Shown here one piece after another: positions 26,920 to 35,676 of a stretch of 42,501 nt of DNA. The notes below the pieces were generated by a model. The model did not search any database, was not told where the DNA came from, and worked only from the letters and a program-made list of their open reading frames with translations. The position numbers and the translations under genes are program-made. Every line of letters begins with the position of its first letter. Within the stretch, counting starts at the first letter, position 1. Source of the DNA: Shinella granuli (lineage in GTDB: Bacteria; Pseudomonadota; Alphaproteobacteria; Rhizobiales; Rhizobiaceae). Location: positions 1 through 42,501 of the forward strand of contig NZ_SLVX01000029.1 in the NCBI RefSeq assembly GCF_004341885.1. The letters run 5' to 3'.

Positions 26920-27037
26920 GTTTTTTCTCCGCAGCCGTCATCAAGGGTACGTCCGTCACGACGCCTACCATCCTTATAGGTGATCGAATTGAAGACGCCC
27001 AATCAAGTAGGAAAGGTGAGACTTCTGCTGTAGCGTT

Positions 27038-27057
27038 GGCCTCTGCCAAAGGAGGCC
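27038..27057. terminator. Hairpin downstream of the RHE_PE00001-family gene
   Basis: GGCCTC (27038-27043) pairs with GAGGCC (27052-27057) around an 8-base loop. There is no T tract, so it is at best a weak terminator. It lies 40 bases before the truncated integrase. Confidence 0.3.
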
Positions 27058-27098
27058 CTTAGGGACTTTGAAAATCCTGCGGAGAATTTCCTAAAGTA

Positions 27099-27572
27099 TT
27101 GGAAGCACGCCGTAACCTATTCGAAAACACGCTGAAGGCATATGAACGGGATATAGCGAAACCCCGCCGCTATCTGAGGGAGCGAGATCTGGCGGGGTTA
27201 GGTTCATCGGAGGATATCAATGCTTACATCGTATGGCTCTCCTCCATTCGCAAGTTATCGATTTCGACTATCAGGCGCCGGCTGGCGTTTCAGAGCGATG
27301 TTCAAATGGCGCGAGCGCAGCGACAGCGGCTTTTCATCAGCGTTCCGAACCGTCGATGTGCGTCTTACTCTTCGAAGCGGTTGCCACGATGCTTGTCTGT
27401 GTTTGAGCTTCGTGCACTTTTTCAGGCCGTGAAGGTGGCCCGCCCTTTGCTGAGGCTGATCATCACCTTGCTATTCACGACCGGCATGCGAGTTAGCGAG
27501 ACACCAACCTGCGGCGGAAAGCCCACACGGTGGCATGACGCAACGGACACATTACGGTCTGCAGTTTTTTGA
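27099..27572 (+). pseudogene. Truncated tyrosine recombinase remnant
   Basis: A TTG-started frame of 157 residues shows a XerC/D-like core-binding domain (NTLKAYERDIAKPRRYLRERDLAGL, LSISTIRRRLAFQ). Next comes the first part of the catalytic domain, LRLIITLLFTTGMRVSE, where the Arg of box I sits. After that the sequence changes to unrelated residues (TPTCGGKPTRWHD) and stops. The H-x-x-R and Tyr boxes are missing, so it cannot recombine. It lies at the edge between accessory plasmid DNA and the defence genes and may mark an old insertion point. Confidence 0.75.
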
Positions 27573-27590
27573 CAAAGCTGTTTTTTCCGT

Positions 27591-27623
27591 CAGCAGCCGT
27601 TACCAGCCACGTCGAGGCTGCTG
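27591..27623. repeat. Inverted repeat between integrase remnant and GHKL gene
   Basis: CAGCAGCC (27591-27598) and GGCTGCTG (27616-27623) are a perfect 8-base inverted repeat with a 17-base loop. It may terminate transcription of the GHKL gene that ends at 27691 on the minus strand, but no T tract is present. Confidence 0.3.
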
Positions 27624-27690
27624 TGCTAAACTGACGTATCCGCGCCGAATATGCTAACGGGTGCCACGATGAGAACCTTCGAACGCCGTT

Positions 27691-30093
27691 CTACCCCAGC
27701 GCATCGACTAGCTCGCCAGTGTCGAAGTTCAAGAGGAACTGGGCGTATGAGGTGCTGAAGAGATCAGAGACGTAGTCGGCGATTTCGATCTGCTCCTCCG
27801 CCTGGTTCTCGCCTCGCGTCATCGAGTATTTTCGGGACTTCGTCGTGGCGAACAGGAACAGCGTATGAAAGTAGACCGTGCTTACATACCGCCGCTCTGC
27901 GAGTTCATGGGCTTCTGACGACCGAGCACCGCTCTTGAAATCGCGCAAGACCGTGCTGTCGAGGTTTATAAAGATCGTCGATAGCTTGTCTTCATCGACA
28001 TGAGGATAAACGACCGTTGCATAATCCATCTCGACCCCGCCAGCGTTTATGTCATCCCACGACTTCGTTCCATTGGCGCCGTCGTGCGAGCACAGGACCA
28101 GCTCAGGAATTCCCATCGCTGGTTCGGGCTGTGGCTTGGGTTCTTCAACTTTCTTGTCAGGATCGGTTACCCGGACCAGCACCGTCTCGACAAGGTCGCC
28201 GGAGGGGCTGGACAGACTCGCCTTTATCTCAATGACATCTCCAACCTGTAGCTCGCTGGAGGCTTTCAAGCCGATCCTGATCGTTCCGTCCGAGGGATTG
28301 GACCGGCGAATATCGACAAGATCCCCGTTATCAGCCGGCTCGGGCGACGGTCCCTCACCGCCAGAGGCTTCTCCAGGACGCATGATGGCAAGGGAAAGCC
28401 GACCGGGGTCGTCGCTTCGATCGAAGTAATCGTTCTCCACATCGGTTGCGAACGAGATCGTTCGACTGCCGCCATGGGGCAGCTTGAAGAGCTTGACCGT
28501 TGCCTCGCCAGCCTCTCCGCCTTTGACCTTGAACGTGGAGGGGTAGCGTTTCGGATCAAATGGGGCAGTTTCTCTCGGCTCCCGCTTGACCTTGTCGGAA
28601 GCGTCCTTGGTGTTTTTAGGGGCGTCCCCGGTCTTGGGAACTGGCAGGTCGAAGGTCTGACGCAAAATTTTCGTCAAGGCATCGTTGATCGGCAGGTTAC
28701 GTGTCAGATCCTTCAGCATCTGACCGGCATCTTCGCTGCCCACAGCTAAACTCGCCTTGCGTCTCTTGGCGATGTCCTTTAGCGCACCGGTCGATAGCAG
28801 GTCGCGGAGATGTTTGCGGAGTGCTTCGGCCTTGTCACTCGACTTTAAGCGATCCCTGGAGGCCATGAACAGCTCGTTGCGCACCTCAAGATGCAAGTTC
28901 GTGCAGTCAACATGTACGAGTAAGTAATCCTTGAGAAGCGGCATTTTCAGAGCCCGAGTGATGAACTCAGCGGTATACGATCCCTGGACTTGCCCGTTCA
29001 TCGAGAACAGGACAGCCATATTGTTTTTGAAATATTCGCGCTGAATGTACTGCTTGGTCTCCTTCACGCTTGTGCGCGAGAGCGCCTTGAAAACATAGAC
29101 CGTGACAGTTAGGTCCCCGAACTCCGCGGTCTGGGAGCTCTCGGAAAACTTTGCCTCGAGCATCTCGGCGTCGCCTTCCAGACGCCTCTTCAGTCCATAA
29201 ACCGGCGTTACCGGTGCACGGTTATCGGGATAGCGCTCGTTGTTGTCGACGGTGAGGAAAGGAAGGGCAGGTTCAAACAGGTACTCATTGAGGCTGAGAT
29301 TGAGGTCGCGCGAAATGATCGATCGCGCGCCCTCCGGCAGGCGATAAGAATAAAGCTTGAGAAGCGAGCCGGTTTTGAATTTGCGGCCTTCCAGCCCGAC
29401 ATCCAACTCCCCGATGTCGACGGTTGGGACCTTTCCATCGAACACAAGGTATTCGTACCAGGTATTCTTCCGATGGGCCGCTTCCGCAAGTTTGGGTGGA
29501 TGGCGCCGCAGAAGGGTGAAGCCAAGGGGATGCCTGCCATCGAAACGCTTGCTGGCGACAAGCTGATACCGCAGGTCACCGCAAAACGCGATGGCGCCGG
29601 CGCCCCCCATATTGTACTTGCCCTGCACGAAATGGACGTCGTTCTTGTTACCCCTTAACAATGACAGGAACGTCCCTGGAAAATCCTCGGGCGCTTGCCC
29701 AACGCCATCGTCGTAAATCATCAGAGAAGTGTCGCGGCGCGGGCCGGAGGCCACGATTTGCAACTCGCGCGCCTGCTGCCGGCGCAAGTCCCCTAAATCC
29801 CAATTACGATTGTTGGGGAAGTAACGATCAAGCGCTTCCTTGATGCTGCCCGGAGCCTTATCAGATCTGATATCGATACCGTCGGCCACGACCTTCTTTT
29901 CCAGTATCGCGTCGATACCATTCATGATCTTCTCGACCAGCGCCGGCACGGGATGGGCCTGCTGGTTTTCAACGACGCCGTAGAAGGATTCGTTGTCGCC
30001 GTACGGCGTCCATCGTGAAGGATCGTCGATCAACCCCTCGCCCTTCAGTATGGCTTCGATTTCAACTTCAGTGCCTGCGCGCAGCAATCGCAA
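27691..30093 (-). CDS. GHKL ATPase (Hsp90/MutL/MORC-like) in the defence island
   Basis: The 800-residue frame starts at TTG 30093. The N-terminal part is a GHKL ATP-binding domain: N-box at residues 53-61 (VEKIMNGIDA, Asn58), acidic box DDGVG at 128-132, and lid GKYNMGGAGA at 158-167. The rest has long beta-rich and Lys-rich stretches (residues 470-680) and an acidic C-terminus; I do not recognise these parts. GHKL domains drive ATP-dependent clamp closure on DNA or clients. The start is doubtful: ATG 30109 has a purine-rich ribosome site (GGGGGAG) but is out of frame because of an eight-T run (30092-30099). One T fewer would join it as MKDLFLRLLRAG. Confidence 0.78.
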   Translation of the reverse strand: MRLLRAGTEVEIEAILKGEGLIDDPSRWTPYGDNESFYGVVENQQAHPVPALVEKIMNGIDAILEKKVVADGIDIRSDKAPGSIKEALDRYFPNNRNWDLGDLRRQQARELQIVASGPRRDTSLMIYDDGVGQAPEDFPGTFLSLLRGNKNDVHFVQGKYNMGGAGAIAFCGDLRYQLVASKRFDGRHPLGFTLLRRHPPKLAEAAHRKNTWYEYLVFDGKVPTVDIGELDVGLEGRKFKTGSLLKLYSYRLPEGARSIISRDLNLSLNEYLFEPALPFLTVDNNERYPDNRAPVTPVYGLKRRLEGDAEMLEAKFSESSQTAEFGDLTVTVYVFKALSRTSVKETKQYIQREYFKNNMAVLFSMNGQVQGSYTAEFITRALKMPLLKDYLLVHVDCTNLHLEVRNELFMASRDRLKSSDKAEALRKHLRDLLSTGALKDIAKRRKASLAVGSEDAGQMLKDLTRNLPINDALTKILRQTFDLPVPKTGDAPKNTKDASDKVKREPRETAPFDPKRYPSTFKVKGGEAGEATVKLFKLPHGGSRTISFATDVENDYFDRSDDPGRLSLAIMRPGEASGGEGPSPEPADNGDLVDIRRSNPSDGTIRIGLKASSELQVGDVIEIKASLSSPSGDLVETVLVRVTDPDKKVEEPKPQPEPAMGIPELVLCSHDGANGTKSWDDINAGGVEMDYATVVYPHVDEDKLSTIFINLDSTVLRDFKSGARSSEAHELAERRYVSTVYFHTLFLFATTKSRKYSMTRGENQAEEQIEIADYVSDLFSTSYAQFLLNFDTGELVDALG

Positions 30094-30105
30094 AAAAAAG
30101 GTCTT

Positions 30106-30302
30106 TCATTTCTCCCCCGGCAGTTGCCCAAGAATTTGTGACCTCCGATCGGCAGGAGTCAACAGGGTGATGACCCAGCGGTCATACGCCTTCTGATTGA
30201 ACACAGCTTTCTTAATGTCAGCTCATGGTTTGCTGCGGTATTGAGCATGTCATCATCTCTAGGAATCCCCCTGAAAGCAGCGTTCTCTAGTTCGCCACGC
30301 AT
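30106..30302 (-). pseudogene. Frame-broken small coding-like stretch upstream of the GHKL gene
   Basis: Reading the minus strand, ATG 30302 opens a 47-codon frame beginning MRGELENAAFRGIPRDD. A protein-like continuation, DIKKAVFNQKAYDRWVITLL, lies in another frame (30222 down to the TGA at 30106-30108). Adding one base near 30222 would join them. The terminal TGA overlaps ATG 30109 as ATGA, a normal coupled-gene junction. Coding character extends in frame upstream of 30302 to about 30365. This suggests a small gene coupled to the GHKL ATPase and now frameshifted, or a sequencing error. No family is recognised. Confidence 0.4.
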
Positions 30303-30403
30303 CAGAAGTTGCGGTCGTATCTGACGCAGAATTTGCGTTGCAATTGAGTTCCCATTAATTAGTTTTACCTAGTGTGTCGGGCACACGTTATTCGGGAAAA
30401 GAC

Positions 30404-32734
30404 ATGGCATTTCAAATATTAGCTCGAACCATTCTCGAGCTCGGCGCCGAATTGATCAGCTCTGACGGGATCGCCCTGTACGAGTTGATCAAAAACGCCA
30501 TCGATGCCGACTCCAAAAAGGTAGCGATCGACGTCCAGATAAAGTGCGTCCGCTCGGTCTTCGACACGTTGATCGGCGCAATCGAAGACGCGGAGGCGGA
30601 CGCTGCGAAACTGCGCGAGCGATTCGAAAAAGCTGTCCAGCTGCCCAAGCTACTGGTCATCGACGCTCAAGCCGTTGGAGAAATGCGCGCGACCATTGCG
30701 GAGCTAGACACCCCTCAAGCGATCATGGCCGCCTTGTGGCGCTGGTATGACGAGAACAACTATGTGCGCGTTGTCGACACCGGCAAGGGCATGAGCTTGG
30801 AGGACCTCCAACAAGTCTATCTGACGATTGGGACGCGTTCCCGGCAACAAACCAAAGAGGCTTTGCTCCCGGGGCAACGCGCGCCGCTTGGCGAAAAGGG
30901 CGTCGGCCGTCTTTCAACGATGCGGCTGGGCGATTTGCTGACCGTCGAGACCTCGAAAGCCGGTGAAACGCATCTCAACGTGCTCGACATCGACTGGAGC
31001 GTGTTCAGTCACGCCTCCGACGCCAAGCTGCATGAGGTGTCTGTTGATCCAATCATCGGCACGCCGAAGCAAGATCCCGGCCGCTCAGGGACGACCGTCA
31101 TCATGAGACGGTTGAAGGCTGATTGGACGCTGGAAAAGGTCACCGCCATTGCCAACCATGAGTTCGCAAAGCTGGTCGATCCGTTTGACGAAGGCGTCGC
31201 CAACAATCTCATCCAGGTTTCATACGGCAAGGATCGGGTTTACATTGACGAAATCGATACTCGAATTCTCGATTTAGCCCATGGGCGCTGCGAGGCGAAA
31301 TATGAGATCGTCGACGGGCGCCCGCGCCTTTCCGGCTCGGCGACGTACAATCTTCGCGACAAGCGCCGGACCTTTGACCTCAACGTGAGCGAACTTCTGT
31401 CCGTGGTCAAGCTTTCAGGCCCCGAGGCTTTGGTGTCATTGGGGCCATTCACGATGCAGATGTGGTGGTTTAACCGCCGTCTGCTGCATGCGGTCGGTTC
31501 TCTCACGCGCAAAGATATTACGAACGAGGTTGGCAAGTGGTCTGGCGGGCTAATGTTGTTTCGCGACGGGTATCGGGTGAACCCTTACGGCGGTGGCAGT
31601 GACGACTGGCTGGAGCTCGACAAGCGAGCCTTTGCATCGAAGGGGTTCAAGCTCAACCGTCAACAGGTTCTGGGGCGGGTGAAGATCAGCTGGCAAAATC
31701 GCGCCCTGACGGACCAGACGAACCGTGAAGGACTAACAGAGACCCGGGAAAAGCAGGCGCTGGTGAAGCTTTTGCAGCATGTCTTGCTCACCGAGTTCAA
31801 AGGTTTTCTGGACCGGGAAGACAAAGCGGCCCGCATCCAGGAGCAAACCACCCTGGAGAACATCGAGGAGAAAATCGAGGCTTCGGAAACTGATATCAAG
31901 CGCCAGCTTCAGCAAATCGAGCGGATCCTTCCACCGGAAAACAAGCCACTGATCGCCAACGCGCTTAATCTCTTGCGCGGGCTGACGGGATATCTGAACG
32001 AGGTCAAGTCGCTCAGCGAGGAAGTCGCAAACGACCGCGCGCAGTTGGTCCATCTGGCTGGGATTGGGCTTATGGTCGAATTCGTCATGCATGAACTGTC
32101 TCGAACGGCGGCCGCGACTTTGTCCACGCTTCGCGATATTGATCGAACCGCTCTGCAGCGCTCGACTGCCTCAGCGATCACGGTTCTCTCCGATCAGTTG
32201 GTCACAATCGAAAAAAGGGTTGCCAATCTCGATCCGATCAGCGCCTCGCGCCGGCAAGTCAAGGAAAACTTTGATGTGGTAGAAGTGCTGCGTGACATTG
32301 TTGGAGGACGAGCTGGGCAGCTGGCACGCCATAGGATCGAGGTCACGGGAAGCTTCCAGTCTGCTGGGCCGTGGAAGATCAAGGCGGTGAAGGGCATGTT
32401 CATCCAGATCGTTGAAAACCTGCTGTCAAACTCGTTTTACTGGATGAAGCAACAGGAAAAACTCGAAGAAGGTTATCGTCAGGTCCTGACGATCGAGGTC
32501 GACGCCAGCGAAAAGTTTGTGAGCATTACCGATAACGGGCCGGGAGTTGCGCCGGAGATGGCAAGCGAAATCTTCCAGGCCTTTGTGACAAGGCGACCTG
32601 CCGGCGAGGGGCATGGACTGGGTCTCTACATATCGCGTGAGCTGGCGGCCTATCATGGCTGGACACTTGATATCGAGCGCGCAAGCACGGTGCGTGAAGG
32701 CCGCTACAACACTTTTGTCTTAGATATGGGCTGA
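30404..32734 (+). CDS. Dual-GHKL protein: Hsp90-like module plus histidine kinase core
   Basis: ATG 30404 gives 776 residues; GTG 30374 would add ten. The N-terminal module is Hsp90/MutL-like: N-box ELIKNAIDAD (residues 27-36), VDTGKGM (124-130) and lid GEKGVGRLS (163-171). The C-terminal module is a histidine kinase core. It has a helical dimerisation segment with the H-box MHELSR (His563), an N-box IVENLLSNSFYW (about 670), DNGPG (710-714) and GEGHGLGLY (734-742). No membrane span or sensor domain is seen, so the kinase is cytosolic. It precedes a receiver-type gene by two bases. The combination suggests that a client- or DNA-responsive clamp controls phosphotransfer. The input signal is unknown. 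Confidence 0.85.
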   Translation: MAFQILARTILELGAELISSDGIALYELIKNAIDADSKKVAIDVQIKCVRSVFDTLIGAIEDAEADAAKLRERFEKAVQLPKLLVIDAQAVGEMRATIAELDTPQAIMAALWRWYDENNYVRVVDTGKGMSLEDLQQVYLTIGTRSRQQTKEALLPGQRAPLGEKGVGRLSTMRLGDLLTVETSKAGETHLNVLDIDWSVFSHASDAKLHEVSVDPIIGTPKQDPGRSGTTVIMRRLKADWTLEKVTAIANHEFAKLVDPFDEGVANNLIQVSYGKDRVYIDEIDTRILDLAHGRCEAKYEIVDGRPRLSGSATYNLRDKRRTFDLNVSELLSVVKLSGPEALVSLGPFTMQMWWFNRRLLHAVGSLTRKDITNEVGKWSGGLMLFRDGYRVNPYGGGSDDWLELDKRAFASKGFKLNRQQVLGRVKISWQNRALTDQTNREGLTETREKQALVKLLQHVLLTEFKGFLDREDKAARIQEQTTLENIEEKIEASETDIKRQLQQIERILPPENKPLIANALNLLRGLTGYLNEVKSLSEEVANDRAQLVHLAGIGLMVEFVMHELSRTAAATLSTLRDIDRTALQRSTASAITVLSDQLVTIEKRVANLDPISASRRQVKENFDVVEVLRDIVGGRAGQLARHRIEVTGSFQSAGPWKIKAVKGMFIQIVENLLSNSFYWMKQQEKLEEGYRQVLTIEVDASEKFVSITDNGPGVAPEMASEIFQAFVTRRPAGEGHGLGLYISRELAAYHGWTLDIERASTVREGRYNTFVLDMG

Positions 32735-32736
32735 CG

Positions 32737-34779
32737 ATGATCTACAATAATGAATTGAGGACAGTCTTTAAAAATGCCGGCATCAAAAAGGTAGCGATCG
32801 TCGACGATGCCTTCGACCAGATCGACACGGGTAAGGTTCAGAGATCCGATTTTGTCGCCGTCCGCACGAAGGTCCGCGAGATGGTGGGGCAGAAGGAGTC
32901 GGAACCGCTCATAAAGCATCTCGAGAAGCGCCTGGGCAGGACGCATGCCGAGATCTTTGCCCAGCACGATGATGAAGACATGGTTGAGGCGCTGTGGAAG
33001 GAATATTCAGCCGAGGAGGCCGGCAGCCCGCTGGCCGAATTGCTCGCACCAATGTTTCGGATCATTGGCGTCGAAAAGAGCGATAAGCTGCGCCCATTGC
33101 GGATCCTGAAAAAGATGCTCATCGACGAGGCCAAGGCCTCTGTCGATGAGATGGATAGCACGACGCGCGCCGCTGACGTCGTCGGCTATGATCTGATCTT
33201 CCTTGATTATTACCTGGGCGACGAGATCCCGAACGGTGCCGATGCTCAGGTAGACGAGAAGCTGAAGATCGAAGCCCGAGACCGCTCAATCAACTTCCTC
33301 AAGGAGCTTGTCGAGCTGACACAGAAGGATGCCAAGCAACGCATCCCTCTTGTCATGTTGATCTCCTCGCTCGCCAAGCCGGAGCATCTGCCAGATTTCC
33401 GCTCCGGCGCCAAAATGCTTGCCAGCAAAATGGCTTTTCTTCCGAAGGAATATGCCGAAAAAAACGCGGCGCGAATGCAGCATACGATTATCGGCTTGGC
33501 ACAGTTTCGCGGTCAGGCCGATGCTCTTTGGGCGTTCTTGGAGGAATGGAAGCAAAGCGTTGACGCCGCCGCCGATGACATGATGTCGTCCCTGCGAGAG
33601 CTGGATCTTCCGGACTATTCTTACCTGCAGGAATATCGTCTGACGGCTGAAAAAACGCCGCTCTCGCAATACATCAGCTCGCTCTTCAGCGGTCGCCTTG
33701 TCGATATGGTCGAGCGCGAGATGGAGAAGCGGCAGGCCTCTGCACGGTTGAGGGAGCTGAAGCTTCCGCAGGCCATTCCTGGCCGCGTTTCACCAACCGC
33801 CGCCATTACCGATCTCTACAGCTCGTTGACGACAAGTCAGGTCCCGATTGCTGAAGGTGATTTCAAGCCGAAAGCTTGGGCCGGCGATATTTTTATCGAT
33901 CTCGCGACCTATAATGACGCGTTCGGCACGACGCTCGCGGTCAAAAAAAAGCGCAAGAACATGCCAAGCGTGCTCGCGGTGGTCACGCCGGCCTGCGATC
34001 TCATTCCCGAACGTTCGAAGGAAAACCCGCTGCGGATGGTGACGATGGTTGGCGGAGATCTGGTGGCCCTGTCAGACGTCGATGCGCCAACAACGCACCT
34101 TCTGATGTTGAACAAGAAGCCGTATGCCATCAAGTGGAATACCAAATGGCCATTCACTGTCGGGATAGACAGCATGAAAACGACGGAAGCCCTTGCTGGC
34201 CGTTACAAATGGGCGGCTCGTTTGAGGGACCTCCATCATGCGGAACTTCAGCACATGTTATTTGCTGATGTCGGTCGAGTAGGTGTTCCAGTGTCCCCCG
34301 TCATGTCGGAATATGTCGGTGTAAGGATCCTGGCCAAGACCGGCCGCGAGGAAGCTACGGACGGCTACGAGACCGTGGTCGATCTCAATACAGGCGTTCA
34401 GCCCGCCTGGACGTTTGCAACACAGAAGGGGAGGGCCTTCTGTCTGCGTGACGACCTGGCCTGGTCGGTCCGGGAATGGGTCCAGTCCCGAAGCGAACAG
34501 TTTCAATCGAAAAAAATGACAAGGCTCCTGGAAAAATCCGGTCAAGCCGGGTTCTTGAGCGACCTTCATCGCCCAATTATATTCAAGGGCACCTCAAGCA
34601 AGGCGAGCACGCCAAACACCGACGCGGTCGTTTATCTGCGTTGCAAGTCGCTGTCGGAAATCGACCTCAAGAAGCACAACCATGACTTCATCGTTGCCTT
34701 CGTGAAAGCCAAAACCGTAGAGCCCGAACTCGAGCAGAAATTCGAGATCCAGCCGATCGATCCGTCGCTGGTACTCTGA
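32737..34779 (+). CDS. Large receiver-like protein paired with the dual-GHKL kinase
   Basis: This 680-residue protein starts two bases after the kinase stop. A receiver-like pocket can be traced: acidic pair D23-D24 (KKVAIVDDAF), phospho-acceptor candidate D157 (YDLIFLDYYLGDE), a hydroxyl strand IPLVMLISS (S210/S211) and FLPKEY with K237. About 100 more residues than usual separate the acidic pair from D157, so the fold has a large insertion. Residues 250-680 form an unrecognised region with helices, a VVTPACDL segment and a C-terminal half rich in Lys and Asp. It is probably the response partner of the kinase; the output is unknown. Confidence 0.75.
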   Translation: MIYNNELRTVFKNAGIKKVAIVDDAFDQIDTGKVQRSDFVAVRTKVREMVGQKESEPLIKHLEKRLGRTHAEIFAQHDDEDMVEALWKEYSAEEAGSPLAELLAPMFRIIGVEKSDKLRPLRILKKMLIDEAKASVDEMDSTTRAADVVGYDLIFLDYYLGDEIPNGADAQVDEKLKIEARDRSINFLKELVELTQKDAKQRIPLVMLISSLAKPEHLPDFRSGAKMLASKMAFLPKEYAEKNAARMQHTIIGLAQFRGQADALWAFLEEWKQSVDAAADDMMSSLRELDLPDYSYLQEYRLTAEKTPLSQYISSLFSGRLVDMVEREMEKRQASARLRELKLPQAIPGRVSPTAAITDLYSSLTTSQVPIAEGDFKPKAWAGDIFIDLATYNDAFGTTLAVKKKRKNMPSVLAVVTPACDLIPERSKENPLRMVTMVGGDLVALSDVDAPTTHLLMLNKKPYAIKWNTKWPFTVGIDSMKTTEALAGRYKWAARLRDLHHAELQHMLFADVGRVGVPVSPVMSEYVGVRILAKTGREEATDGYETVVDLNTGVQPAWTFATQKGRAFCLRDDLAWSVREWVQSRSEQFQSKKMTRLLEKSGQAGFLSDLHRPIIFKGTSSKASTPNTDAVVYLRCKSLSEIDLKKHNHDFIVAFVKAKTVEPELEQKFEIQPIDPSLVL

Positions 34780-34802
34780 ATTCGGTCAGGGGCTAAGATC
34801 CT

Positions 34803-34820
34803 CGGTGCCGCAGGGCACCG
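34803..34820. terminator. Hairpin between convergent receiver and sspD genes
   Basis: CGGTGCC (34803-34809) pairs with GGCACCG (34814-34820) around a four-base loop. It occupies the 42-base gap between the two converging stop codons and could end transcription from both sides. There is no strong T tract on either side. Confidence 0.5.
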
Positions 34821-34821
34821 T

Positions 34822-35676
34822 TCAGATAGAGCAGACCAGGCAGCCATCGCGCAAGTGACTGTCGTCTTCCACTTCCAGCCCGCCCAAGGTCTCGACGAGC
34901 GCAAGCGATTTGCGACTCGCGCGCTTCTTGGCTTGGCTTTTCTCCCAGTCTGCCTTGATCTTTGCTACACGCTCGGGTCTTGCCAGTTCGCGAAGAGACT
35001 CATTCTGGCACCAATAGAACTGGTCTCCGAATTGAACTGCGCGCTCTTCATAGGCTTGCGCCAGCTCGAAGTAGGTCGGGTGTGTTTCCAGAAGCCTGAC
35101 CCATTCTATCTTCTGCTGGTAAAAGCAGAAGTAGCATCCGGAGCGTGATCGACCCCAATCCATGTAAGGAGGCAGGCCCAGGCCGGAATCCTCGAGAATG
35201 CGGATGATGTCCGCGCGCACCAGACCGTCGTCCTGGAAGGGATAGACAGCAAGTATATTAGGTTTCGTGCTGATGTAGCCTGAGCGATTTTCGTCGGCCC
35301 GCAATCCTACATAGTTGATGACAGGGCCGTCGCCGACATAGCTTTCGAAAGGCTTGAGCTTGAGCATCTTCGTGCACCAGCGCCGGTGGTTTGACGGCAG
35401 CATGCCTCTGTAAACCGTCAGCCAGTGATCAAAGCTGTCGGTCGGTGTCGTGCGCACGATCGGCTTACCCAGAATGGCCTCCAACCGGCCGATATAGTCG
35501 TAGGTTTCCGGCAGCTCCTTGTCCGTGTCATGAAAAATGTACTCGATCTCTGGGACACGATCGCGCAAATAGATTGCCAGCGCGGCGCTGTCCTTGCCGC
35601 CGGAGAGGCTCAGGATATGACGAGGCTCTTCGCCTCCGAACGAGGCAGAAATTCTGTTTCCGTAGTCCGTGATCAT
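34822..35676 (-). CDS. sspD: SspD-like PAPS-reductase-family ATP pyrophosphatase
   Basis: This 284-residue protein has the PP-loop SGGKDS at residues 25-30 and the family fold of PAPS reductase, as in DndC and SspD. These enzymes use ATP to activate DNA for sulfur insertion. Cysteines that may hold an iron-sulfur cluster are at RRWCTK, the pair SGCYFC and WCQNE; DGCLVC at the C-terminus is a further pair. It overlaps sspC by four bases (ATGA) and ends the ssp operon. The neighbouring DUF4007 and cysteine desulfurase genes favour SspD over DndC. It converges on the receiver gene. Confidence 0.85.
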   Translation of the reverse strand: MITDYGNRISASFGGEEPRHILSLSGGKDSAALAIYLRDRVPEIEYIFHDTDKELPETYDYIGRLEAILGKPIVRTTPTDSFDHWLTVYRGMLPSNHRRWCTKMLKLKPFESYVGDGPVINYVGLRADENRSGYISTKPNILAVYPFQDDGLVRADIIRILEDSGLGLPPYMDWGRSRSGCYFCFYQQKIEWVRLLETHPTYFELAQAYEERAVQFGDQFYWCQNESLRELARPERVAKIKADWEKSQAKKRASRKSLALVETLGGLEVEDDSHLRDGCLVCSI

